Shown: positions 16,051 through 23,302 of the stretch, one piece after another
How positions within the stretch are numbered: the first letter of the stretch is position 1
Layout: each line of letters begins with the position of its first letter
Assembly: GCF_018614955.1 (NCBI RefSeq)
Contig: NZ_JAGGNV010000052.1
Location: 1-37,597, forward strand
Source of the DNA: Variovorax paradoxus
GTDB taxonomy: Bacteria > Pseudomonadota > Gammaproteobacteria > Burkholderiales > Burkholderiaceae_C
Direction: 5' to 3'
Length of the DNA stretch: 37,597 nucleotides
Position numbers and translations under genes: made by a program
The notes under the pieces: model-generated
Seen by the model: only the letters and a program-made list of their open reading frames with translations
The model's database searches: none
Told to the model about the DNA's origin: nothing

Positions 16051-16875
16051 TCAGGTTTCGGCGGCAGCGAGCTGATGCGCCAACTCCCGTGCTCGCTTGA
16101 ATGCGGCATTCACGGCGGCGATCGTTGCTTCGTTGGTCTTGTGGGCGTTGAAGACTTCCAGCGCCGCGGCTGTTGTGCCGCCCTTGGAAGTCACGCGCTC
16201 TCGCAACAAGCTAAACGAGTCTTCGGTCTGCAACGCTTGCTGGACTGCGCCTTGGAAGGTCAACAAGGCCAATCGACGAGCCTGGGCCTGATCGAACCCC
16301 AAGCTGACTGCCGCGGCTTGGAGACCTTCGAGAAAATGGAACACGTAGGCCGGGCCGCTTCCTGACACAGCGGTCACTGCGTCCATGCTCTCGTCACTTT
16401 GCACCCAGAAAACCTCGCCGATGCCGGTCATCAGGCTTTCGATCCGTTCCCGGTCATCTGCGCTGACGGCGTCGCTCGCGGCGTAAAGGCCGGTGACCGA
16501 TCTGTTCACCATCGCAGCGGTGTTTGGCATCGCTCTAACCACCCGTTGCGTTCCCAGCCATTCACATAGAGAGGCAGCCCTGATACCAGCGGCGATGCTG
16601 ACGTGCAATGCGCTACGCAACGCTTGCGCCTGTCGCATCGCGGTATGCAGGACCTGAGGCTTGACCGCCCAGACCACGACTCGCGTTTGACTGGGGGGCA
16701 ACTCATCGACGCTGCCGCAAGCCTGGACCCCGAAGGTCTCATGCAGGCGTGCCCTTGCTTCTTCCTTGAGCTCGACCACCGAAATCTCGTTTGATGGTCG
16801 GCCCTTTTCCACTAGCCCTTTGATCAATGCGGTCGCCATGTTTCCGCCGCCGATGAACGTGATTGATGTGCTCAC
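16051..16875 (-). CDS. proC: Pyrroline-5-carboxylate reductase
   Basis: The enzyme catalyses NAD(P)H-dependent reduction of pyrroline-5-carboxylate to proline. The 274-residue protein has the Rossmann loop ITFIGGGNMATALI (residues 5-18), WAVKPQVL (69-76), RAMPNTAAMV (114-123) and AVSGSGPAYVFHFLEGL (169-185), followed by the C-terminal helical domain with SKGGTTAAALEVF, as in ProC. The start is GTG at 16873-16875 with AAGGAG 7 bp upstream. It is divergent from the amino-acid ABC operon across a 293-bp gap and head-to-tail with the DUF202 gene. With putA nearby, the window holds both the making and the breaking of proline. A role with a related imine substrate cannot be excluded. Confidence 0.92.
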   Translation of the reverse strand: MSTSITFIGGGNMATALIKGLVEKGRPSNEISVVELKEEARARLHETFGVQACGSVDELPPSQTRVVVWAVKPQVLHTAMRQAQALRSALHVSIAAGIRAASLCEWLGTQRVVRAMPNTAAMVNRSVTGLYAASDAVSADDRERIESLMTGIGEVFWVQSDESMDAVTAVSGSGPAYVFHFLEGLQAAAVSLGFDQAQARRLALLTFQGAVQQALQTEDSFSLLRERVTSKGGTTAAALEVFNAHKTNEATIAAVNAAFKRARELAHQLAAAET

Positions 16876-16924
16876 GAGTGCTCCTTTGAATGCAATCCAT
16901 CCTATGGTTCACGGTGGCGCATAT

Positions 16925-16954
16925 TTCACTAAAAGCAACATACAAAGTAGTGAA
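16925..16954. promoter_or_regulatory. Inverted repeat upstream of proC
   Basis: TTCACTA and TAGTGAA (7-bp perfect arms) are separated by 16 bp of A-rich DNA, 50-80 bp upstream of the proC start. It could be a second regulator site or part of the proC promoter. Only the symmetry is seen. Confidence 0.35.
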
Positions 16955-17115
16955 TAAATCGCCAGACCGCCCGCCATACTGCGATGAAAAGCTGGTTTGC
17001 AGCGATTCTCCAAGCAATGAGTTCGTGTTTCTTGAACCACAGTTGGTGCATTCCGGCTAGTTTTGCGTCGAAAACGCAGGCATAAAGATTGCGTGATGAG
17101 TGGAAACCCGACTGT

Positions 17116-17132
17116 CGATTGTCGAACAATCG
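17116..17132. promoter_or_regulatory. Perfect palindrome, probable GntR/FCD operator
   Basis: CGATTGT-CGA-ACAATCG is a perfect 7-3-7 palindrome ending 37 bp before the ABC ATPase start codon. ATTGT-n-ACAAT cores are typical of FCD-type GntR regulators, and such a regulator is encoded as the last gene of this cluster (21251-21964). A further short palindrome, TGCGT-N5-ACGCA, lies at 17064-17078. Binding is an inference from symmetry and position. Confidence 0.6.
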
Positions 17133-17168
17133 TTTCAGAATTCGCAAACTCAACTTCGAGCCTTCAGC

Positions 17169-17957
17169 ATGAGCGATCCGATCATCCGCATTACCGGCCT
17201 GAACAAGCGTTTCGGTGACAACCACGTCCTGCGAGGCATCGACCTTGACGTCCAGAAGGGCGAGAAGATCGCCATCCTGGGTTCCAGCGGCTCCGGCAAG
17301 AGCACGCTGCTGCGTTGTCTGAATTTCATGGAGATGCCCTCGACCGGCCGTATCGAATTGGACGGCAAGACTGTGGGAAAGCCGACGAAGGCCTCGACGG
17401 CAAGTGACGTCCAGATGAGCTACTCCACTGGTGAACTCTCCGAAGTTCGCAAACGCGTGGGCATGGTCTTCCAGCAATTCAACCTCTTCCCGCACATGAC
17501 GGTCCTAGCCAACGTGATGGAAGGCCTGGTCACCGTGCTGAAGGTCCGCCCCGATGAAGCACGCGCGCGCTCATTGGCGCAGCTTGAGAAGGTGGGCATG
17601 GCGCACAAGGCAGATGCCTATCCGGGCCGACTGTCAGGAGGTCAGCAGCAACGGGTGGCGATCGCGCGTGCCTTGGCGATGGATCCTGAAGTGCTGCTGT
17701 TTGACGAGCCGACCTCTTCATTGGATCCCGAACTGGTCGGCGAAGTGCTCAACGTGATTCGCGATCTTGCCGAAGAAGGCCGGACGATGCTGCTCGTGAC
17801 CCACGAACTCGGCTTTGCCTACCACTACGCAAATCGCGTCCTCTTCCTCGCTGATGGCCAGTTCTACGAGACCGGCACCCCCGATGAAGTTCTCAAGCAC
17901 CCTAAGAAAGAGCGCACGCAGCGCTTCCTTGACCGATTCACGGCCTTTCACTTCTAA
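17169..17957 (+). CDS. Polar amino-acid ABC transporter, ATP-binding protein
   Basis: A cytoplasmic ATPase of 263 residues with Walker A GSSGSGKST (38-46), Q-loop VFQQFNLFP, signature LSGGQQQRVAIARAL (155-169), Walker B VLLFDEP (175-181) and H-loop VTHELGFA. The closest type is the HisP/GlnQ/GltL group. A loop with an insertion (TKASTASDVQMSYSTGEL) between the Walker A half and the Q-loop is a feature seen in HisP-like members. The ATG at 17169 was chosen over 17100 because MSDPIIRITGLNKRF is the family start. First gene of the operon, with the aminotransferase homologue 35 bp downstream. Confidence 0.93.
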   Translation: MSDPIIRITGLNKRFGDNHVLRGIDLDVQKGEKIAILGSSGSGKSTLLRCLNFMEMPSTGRIELDGKTVGKPTKASTASDVQMSYSTGELSEVRKRVGMVFQQFNLFPHMTVLANVMEGLVTVLKVRPDEARARSLAQLEKVGMAHKADAYPGRLSGGQQQRVAIARALAMDPEVLLFDEPTSSLDPELVGEVLNVIRDLAEEGRTMLLVTHELGFAYHYANRVLFLADGQFYETGTPDEVLKHPKKERTQRFLDRFTAFHF

Positions 17958-17992
17958 GACGGCCACCCCTCATCCCCGAACGGAAGCAATTC

Positions 17993-18913
17993 ATGCAAAC
18001 ATCCCCTCAAGCCTCCAAGACCAGTTCGCAGTCCTACCTTCCAGATGACCGCAATGAACAAGTCCTGGTCTATGTCAACGGCGAATTCGTTCCCCGAAGT
18101 GAAGCCCGTGTATCGGTGTTTGACGCCGGCTATGTATGCGGTGACGGCGTATGGGAAGGTGTGCGTCTCGTCAAAGGGAACGTTATTTCGTTCGACGCCC
18201 ACGTGGAACGAATGCTCGAGGGCGCCCGCACGATCCAGATGGACATCGGCCTGAGCAAAGACGAAATCAAAGGCGTTATCACATCGACCTTCGAAAAGAA
18301 CGGTATGAAGGACGGCGCGCACGCGCGCCTGATGGTCACGCGCGGAGTGAAAAAGACTCCGAACCAGGATCCGCGCTTCATCATCGGTGGCCCGACTATC
18401 GTATGCGTGGCCGAGCATAAGGTCGTGACGGCTGACTCGAAGAAGCGCGGCCTCAAGCTATTCACGTCGACGGTTCGTTGCAGCACGCCGGACGTGTTTG
18501 ACCTGCGCCTGAACTCACACAGCCGACTCAACTTCATCCAAGCGTTAATCCAGGCTATCAACGCTGGTGCTGACGAGGCGATCATGCTGGACCCCATGGG
18601 CTTTGTCTCCAGCTGCAACTCGACGAATTTCTTCATCGTCCGCAGTGGCGCCTTGTGGACTTCGTCCGGCAAGTACTGCTTCAATGGCATCACCCGGGCG
18701 ACGGTGCTGCGTCTCGCTCGCGAGGCGGGCATGGCCGTGTACGAGGGAGATTTCACTCTGGCTGACATGTACAACGCCGAAGAAGCATTCGTGACCGGAA
18801 CGCTGGGCGGAATTACTCCCGTCTCGCAGATAGACGGCAGGACGATTGGATCCGGAACCGTCACCCCCCGTGTGGATGCGCTGTACCGTCGGTACATCGG
18901 TCAAACCGACTGA
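17993..18913 (+). CDS. Class IV (fold-type IV) aminotransferase homologue, possibly lacking the PLP lysine
   Basis: The 306-residue protein has the BCAT/D-AAT layout: VYVNGEFVPRSEARVSVFDA (27-46), GVWEGVRLVKG (52-62), RGLKLFTSTVRC (152-163), AGADEAIMLDPMGFVSSCNS (191-210), NFFIVRSGALW (212-222), FNGITRATVLRLAREAG (230-246) and EEAFVTGTLGGITPV (263-277). In the segment where the PLP-binding Lys of class IV enzymes lies, this protein reads DLRLNSHSRLN (170-180). Aligned by eye to D-AAT and IlvE the position is N, L or R, and no Lys is present. It may use another residue, be inactive, or be a sensor. Embedded between ABC ATPase and binding-protein genes; Shine-Dalgarno GGAAG upstream of the ATG. 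Confidence 0.85.
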   Translation: MQTSPQASKTSSQSYLPDDRNEQVLVYVNGEFVPRSEARVSVFDAGYVCGDGVWEGVRLVKGNVISFDAHVERMLEGARTIQMDIGLSKDEIKGVITSTFEKNGMKDGAHARLMVTRGVKKTPNQDPRFIIGGPTIVCVAEHKVVTADSKKRGLKLFTSTVRCSTPDVFDLRLNSHSRLNFIQALIQAINAGADEAIMLDPMGFVSSCNSTNFFIVRSGALWTSSGKYCFNGITRATVLRLAREAGMAVYEGDFTLADMYNAEEAFVTGTLGGITPVSQIDGRTIGSGTVTPRVDALYRRYIGQTD

Positions 18914-18975
18914 CGACGTCACCTCCTCGCTTGCGCTTTTCATCGTCGGCAACACCAACCCAAAGGATATTCAAA

Positions 18976-19827
18976 ATGAACCTGTTCAATCAACCTGCGA
19001 GCGTTCGAAAGATCTTCGCAATCGCTCTGTCTCTGGTGCTTTCGCTTGGCGCGGTCACAACCTGGGCGCAGACCGGCACCTTGCAGAAGATCAAGCAAAC
19101 CGGCGAACTCAAGATCGGCGTCGCCCAAGGTGACCCGTGGTACTACCGCGACCCTGCCTCTGGGAAATGGACGGGTCTTGGCTACATGATCGGAGAATCG
19201 ATCGCCAAGGATCTCGGCGTCAAGATGGTTCCTGTAGAAACGACCTACGGCAACAGTGTCGCGGCGCTGCAATCTGGCCAAATTGACGTGATGTTCGTTC
19301 TGGATGCTACGGACGAGCGCAAGAAAGCCATCGATTTTCCGACCAAGCCGTTGCTCTGGTACGCGCAGGGCGTGCTGACGAAAGACGGCGTCGTCGCAAA
19401 GAACTGGAGCGATCTCGACAAGCCTGAAATCAAGCTGGGCGTTGCGCTCGGCACCGCCACCGACCGTGATCTGACAAAGCGTCTTACGCAGGCCAAGCTT
19501 GAGAGATTCACGAACACGGACGAAACCATCGCCGCGTTCATGTCCGGCCGCGTCGACGGCATCGCGTTCTACCACCCCGCACTGGTCATTGCCTATTCGA
19601 AGATCAAGAAGGGCAAGGTCCAGATTCCGCAGCCTGTCGTGGCACTGCCGACCAGCGCTGGCATTCGTCGCGAGACCGACACGAGTTTCCGCGACTTCCT
19701 CGACACCGAGTTCACGAAGCTCTACACGTCCGGTCAAACACAGGCGCTCTATGCGCAGTACCTGAAAACCAAGGGCCTGGATGCAGCAACCTTGCCCGGC
19801 GTGACCAAAGAAGGTCTGGAAAGGTGA
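18976..19827 (+). CDS. Amino-acid ABC transporter, periplasmic substrate-binding protein
   Basis: A family-3 (SBP_bac_3) binding protein of 283 residues. It has a signal peptide (FAIALSLVLSLGAVTTWAQ, cleavage near residue 31), then LKIGVAQGDPWYYRDP, GLGYMIGESIAKDLGVKMVP, the domain-1 words VAALQSGQIDVMFVLDATDERKK with the carboxylate-binding Arg, and the hinge LGVALGTATDRDL. The ATG at 18976 has AAGGAT at a good distance, so it was preferred to the ATG at 18931. The ligand cannot be read from sequence; a polar or basic amino acid is likely. Between the aminotransferase homologue and two permease genes. Confidence 0.92.
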   Translation: MNLFNQPASVRKIFAIALSLVLSLGAVTTWAQTGTLQKIKQTGELKIGVAQGDPWYYRDPASGKWTGLGYMIGESIAKDLGVKMVPVETTYGNSVAALQSGQIDVMFVLDATDERKKAIDFPTKPLLWYAQGVLTKDGVVAKNWSDLDKPEIKLGVALGTATDRDLTKRLTQAKLERFTNTDETIAAFMSGRVDGIAFYHPALVIAYSKIKKGKVQIPQPVVALPTSAGIRRETDTSFRDFLDTEFTKLYTSGQTQALYAQYLKTKGLDAATLPGVTKEGLER

Positions 19828-19851
19828 ACGTTCCGACGCTGGAGCTATGAG

Positions 19852-20532
19852 ATGAACTACGACTGGGACTTTGGCGCCGTCTGGGAGCACCGCGACATGC
19901 TCCTGACTGGCGCTCTTGGCACCGCGAAGATCGCGATCGTTGCGATCCTGATGGGCGTGGCGATCGGTGCGGTACTGGCCATGATGCGGCTGTCCAAGAA
20001 ACGGTGGCTCGAGCTCCCTGCGATTTGGTTCACCGAGTTCTACAGGAACACTCCGCCACTGATCCATTTCTTCTGGGCGTTCTATGGCTTGCCGGTCTTG
20101 ATCGGCGTAAGCCTCGATCCCTACGTCGCCGCGATCATCGCGCTCTCGACCCAGTCGGGCGCGTTCTACGCGGAAGTGATTCGAGGTGGCGTCGTTTCCA
20201 TCGAGCGGGGTCAGTGGGAGGCCGCACGAGCCATCGGCATGCAGCCGCCTCAGGTCGTCAGGCGCGTGATCCTGCCGCAAGCAGCTCAGCGGATGCTGCC
20301 CCCCTTCTTGGAACGTTCGTTCGAGCTGATCAAGACGACGGCCCTGGCGTCCACGCTCGCCTACTCGGACCTGATGTACCAGGCGATGCAAGTGAACTCA
20401 ATCACGTTTCGACCGCTCGAGGTTTATACCTTTGTCGCACTGATCTTCTTCACGTCGCTTCTGTTCCTGAGCTTCCTGGCGCATCTCCTGGAGCGGCGCC
20501 TAGCTCGATCCACCCTTGCTATTGCAGGCTGA
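19852..20532 (+). CDS. Amino-acid ABC transporter permease (HisM/HisQ type)
   Basis: An inner-membrane subunit of 226 residues. It has about five hydrophobic segments, the N-terminal LLTGALGTAKIAIVAILMG, the coupling motif EAARAIGMQPPQVVRRVILPQAAQRMLPP (residues ~122-150), and FTEFYRNTPPLIHFFW, the R-x-T-P signature of the His/Glu/Gln permeases. Shine-Dalgarno GGAGCTATGAG precedes the ATG. It starts 24 bp after the binding-protein stop and ends 2 bp before the next permease. Confidence 0.93.
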   Translation: MNYDWDFGAVWEHRDMLLTGALGTAKIAIVAILMGVAIGAVLAMMRLSKKRWLELPAIWFTEFYRNTPPLIHFFWAFYGLPVLIGVSLDPYVAAIIALSTQSGAFYAEVIRGGVVSIERGQWEAARAIGMQPPQVVRRVILPQAAQRMLPPFLERSFELIKTTALASTLAYSDLMYQAMQVNSITFRPLEVYTFVALIFFTSLLFLSFLAHLLERRLARSTLAIAG

Positions 20533-20534
20533 CT

Positions 20535-21200
20535 ATGGACTTCACGTGGGATTTTTCTGCCGTCACTGACAACTATCCAGTCCTTCTCAAAGGCCTGGGC
20601 ATGACGGCTCTCTTGTGGCTCATCGCGTTTCCGACGTCGATGGTGATTGGGTTCTCGCTGTCCCTGCTGTCGCGCTCGCGTTTTCGCATTCTTTCCGTTT
20701 TCGCGCGAAGCTATGTGGAGATCTTCCGGAACACGCCGGTGATTGTCCAGCTGATCTGGTTCTTCTACGCGTTCCCAATCCTCACAGGCTATCAACTCAG
20801 CCCGGTTGTTGCGGCGTTATGCGGACTGATTCTGAATGCCTCGGCCTACTGCTGTGAGATCTTCCGGGGCGGGCTGGCATCCATCTCGAACGGCCAGTGG
20901 GAAGGCGCGCGGGCGATCGGCATGAGCCATTCTCAGGTACTGAGGCGCGTCATCGTGCCACAAGTCTTCTCGCGGATGCTTCCGGCGTTCACCAACAGAG
21001 GAATCGAGCTTGCAAAAAACACCTCGATCGCATCTGTGATCGCGGTTCAGGAACTGATGTACCAGGGCCGTGCACTCAGCTCCGCCTTCTACCATCCGCT
21101 GGAAACTCTGACGACGGTGGCGATAATCTACTTTGTGCTGATCTACCCAGGTGCTTTCTGGGCATCGAGGTTTGAGAAGCGTTTTGCGCTGCGCGCCTGA
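20535..21200 (+). CDS. Amino-acid ABC transporter permease, second subunit
   Basis: A 221-residue membrane protein with the same plan as its upstream partner: LLKGLGMTALLWLIAFPTSM, VEIFRNTPVIVQLIWFFYAF and the EAA motif EGARAIGMSHSQVLRRVIVP. Two different permeases indicate a heterodimer, as in HisQM or GltJK. Its ATG follows the upstream stop by 2 bp, so translational coupling is likely. GntR is 50 bp downstream on the same strand. Confidence 0.93.
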   Translation: MDFTWDFSAVTDNYPVLLKGLGMTALLWLIAFPTSMVIGFSLSLLSRSRFRILSVFARSYVEIFRNTPVIVQLIWFFYAFPILTGYQLSPVVAALCGLILNASAYCCEIFRGGLASISNGQWEGARAIGMSHSQVLRRVIVPQVFSRMLPAFTNRGIELAKNTSIASVIAVQELMYQGRALSSAFYHPLETLTTVAIIYFVLIYPGAFWASRFEKRFALRA

Positions 21201-21250
21201 GAACGTACCCAGAGCGATCACCTGGCCGCCATTGCCTGAAGCAAATCCGC

Positions 21251-21964
21251 ATGCTCCCCAGCTTTACCCCTATCCCTTCCGTGACCCGGCGCGACCACGT
21301 CGCGGCTGCTCTCCGTAAGTCCATCCTTGCTGGTCAGATCGCTCCCGGAACACAACTCGTTGAGAGCGGGCTTGCCACGCAGTTCGGCGTTAGCCGAGGC
21401 CTACTGCGGGAGGCGATCCGTGAACTGATCGAGACTGGGCTGGTGGTCAACCGGCCCTATGCTGGCACCTTTGTAACGGAGATCAACGAGCAGATCCTGC
21501 GCGACGTCTACGACGTTCGCCGTGTGATCGAGCGGCAAGCCTACATAACGATCTGGCCCCATCGCGACAAGGCTTTCCGCGTCGAATTGCAAAGCCGGTT
21601 TGACACCATGATGAAGGCGGTGGAGTCAGGCGATTTGAACGAGGAGATCCGGACCGAGGCGCATTTCCATGGCTTGGTATATGAGCGGTGCGGAAACCAC
21701 TTGATGCCTACCCTTTGGCAGCAGATGACGCAGAAGATCCAACTGGGGTTTGCGATTTGTCAAATCTCGCACGCACCGAAGGTTGATTTCGAAGACAACC
21801 ACCACCGTTTCCTAGCCCTAGCATTGGGCGACGATCTGAATGAGCTGCTGCGCGAGTTGGATGTTCATCTGAGCCGCGGGTTGGCGACAATTGAATTTTC
21901 ATCGTCCAACGAGGTCATTCCGCAGCGCAAATTGTCCGCGGTCCTTCCACACCAAGTTGGTTAG
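21251..21964 (+). CDS. GntR-family regulator, FCD subfamily
   Basis: The 237-residue protein has a winged HTH (VTRRDHVAAALRKSILAGQI, PGTQLVESGLATQFGVSRG, LLREAIRELIETGLVVNRPY, residues ~11-75) and an all-helical FCD effector domain (YDVRRVIERQAYITIW to HRFLALALGDDLNELLREL). The FCD metal-binding His residues are plausible at HFHGLVYERCGNH and NHHRF. It is the last gene of the ABC operon. A perfect ATTGT-n-ACAAT palindrome upstream of the first gene (17116-17132) is its likely site. Such regulators usually bind a carboxylate or amino-acid inducer. Confidence 0.92.
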   Translation: MLPSFTPIPSVTRRDHVAAALRKSILAGQIAPGTQLVESGLATQFGVSRGLLREAIRELIETGLVVNRPYAGTFVTEINEQILRDVYDVRRVIERQAYITIWPHRDKAFRVELQSRFDTMMKAVESGDLNEEIRTEAHFHGLVYERCGNHLMPTLWQQMTQKIQLGFAICQISHAPKVDFEDNHHRFLALALGDDLNELLRELDVHLSRGLATIEFSSSNEVIPQRKLSAVLPHQVG

Positions 21965-22703
21965 GGCACAGGAGGCAGCGCGCAATCGGTGATTGCGTCG
22001 ATGTCGGACCTGGAGGGCTCCCTGAGAGTCTGGCGGTTGGCGCCTTGCGCGGGCGCCTCCCAGAAGCATGGGCAATCTGACGGAGATTGCTTCGGGCAGA
22101 CGGCTTCGGGGGCTGACCGACAGAACGGCGCATCGCGGCCGCGTAGCAGAGGCCAAGGCAACGCCGATCTGCCTGCTTGGAGGCGCGGCATAATTTTGAA
22201 AAAGCAGGGGGTGGAAATTTGAAAGGCACCGCGCTAAGTTGTTGATTTGGTTGGGTAACCAGAAGGGACAACCTTGGAGGAACTCAGAGCAAATGAGTTC
22301 GTTCAAAGTTAGTTAGGCCCGATTTCCGTCAAATTAGGGCCCTAAATTTGACGACGGCGCCGGCAAGCTGTTGATTTCCAGAGGAAAACGCCATCGCCGC
22401 GCGTTTTCGAGGCGATGGGCCTGTCGGCGAACCAGGGTACGGGAGAGCAGGTGGCCTGAGGGATGTGAGGCCGTCAGCGAACGCGAGGGAGGAGGGCGGC
22501 GCGCCGCGGTCGTCTTCCATAATCTGCGCTGCCGCGAGCTCGACGGATCCGTCGGCTTCGAACTCCAAGAGGCCGGATGCGGCCACGAGCAGTCACTGGA
22601 AACCGGATACCGTTTTGGGCCGAGCAAGCCAAATCACAAGCATTGTGGACGCGCGCTTGTGCGTACTCGGCCACAATCAGCCGCAAGTCAACGCTCTCCC
22701 TCT
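21965..22703. other. Intergenic region holding repeat copy C
   Basis: About 740 bp without a supported gene, with repeat copy C at 22187-22388. A frame open from 22371 runs into the next gene, but its first 111 codons are Arg-rich shadow sequence without family motifs, so it was not used as that gene's N-terminus. Confidence 0.55.
22187..22388 (+). repeat. Dispersed intergenic repeat, copy C
   Basis: Third copy. Landmarks are TAATTTTGAAAAAGC, AAATTTGAAAGG, CGCGCTAAGTTGTTGATT, GGGTAACCAGAAGGGACAAC, CTTGGAGGAACTCA, AAATGAGTTCGTTCAAAG (close to copy A), CAAATTAGG then CCTAAATTTG as a near-perfect head-to-head inverted repeat at 22330-22350, and CGCCGGCAAGCTGTTGATTT. Compared with copies A and B, the changes are scattered substitutions and 1-4 bp indels, which indicates old, independent divergence. 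Confidence 0.85.
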
Positions 22704-23261
22704 ATGCCCGAATTCAAAATTGCCATTGCATCGGAAACGCCGTGCCCCGCTTGCGGCATAGCCGTGCCCCTTGAGACGACAAACTGTCCCAGTTGCTCAG
22801 CTCAGGCGCCGCATCGGCTCACCTTCTCAGAGTTCTTCACCGATTTGGAGCAGTTCCGCATCATGGATGCGCGACACGGCGGTCTCGTCTTAGGTCGAGA
22901 CGGCCCAGATGACGACATCCCCATGTACCGACATGCGGGCGATGGAATTTTCGAGGTGGCCGGCGTTATGCAGGGCGGGGAGTTCATCGTTTCAAAAGCG
23001 GCCACCGAGAAACACCGTGCGGAGTTGGAGCTGCTCAACTCGGAAAAGGGGGGCCCGCCGTACGAAATGACCTATGCGCTTTCCCTGCACAGCTCGGTTA
23101 TTAACACAAACTTCTTGCCGCAGTTCGGGGGGCTGTGGATTAGTTGGGGCCAGTTCATCATCAACCGCTTTGCGACGGCAAAGCACCTTGCGACGCTCGA
23201 ACGAATGAACGCTGAAGGCAACCCTGATAGTGTTCTGCATACGGAAGCAACGCAAGGCTGA
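22704..23261 (+). CDS. Zinc-ribbon protein with duplicated GGEFIV/WGQFII motif
   Basis: The 185-residue protein starts at the ATG at 22704, just before the first conserved-looking block. Residues 13-31 hold two Cys pairs (CPACG and CPSC), a rubredoxin-type zinc ribbon. GGLVLGRDGPDDDIPMY (59-75) is followed by GGEFIVSKAATEKHRAELEL (91-110) with LN after it, and by a second copy, WGQFIINRFATAKHLATLER (148-167), with MN after it. The GG-E-F-I/V-V and A-T-x-x-H-x-x-x-L-E-x-x-N pattern resembles the C-terminal motif of phage tail tape-measure proteins, where it follows a D-x-I-P segment. No phage genes are nearby. Function unknown. Confidence 0.75.
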   Translation: MPEFKIAIASETPCPACGIAVPLETTNCPSCSAQAPHRLTFSEFFTDLEQFRIMDARHGGLVLGRDGPDDDIPMYRHAGDGIFEVAGVMQGGEFIVSKAATEKHRAELELLNSEKGGPPYEMTYALSLHSSVINTNFLPQFGGLWISWGQFIINRFATAKHLATLERMNAEGNPDSVLHTEATQG

Positions 23262-23302
23262 CGATAGGCCTGTCTGGGGGCCCACCAGGGACATTTACGC
23301 AC

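Noticed and set aside
17064..17078. TGCGT-N5-ACGCA as the main operator of the ABC operon
   Set aside because: Shorter arms than the 17116-17132 palindrome and a less GntR-like core; kept only as a note there.
18940..20391. 483-codon minus-strand frame opposite the binding protein and permease
   Set aside because: Antisense to clear ABC transporter genes; no domain recognised.
22371..22703. N-terminal extension of the zinc-ribbon protein
   Set aside because: Arg-rich, motif-free sequence overlapping the end of repeat copy C; the ATG at 22704 begins the plausible protein.
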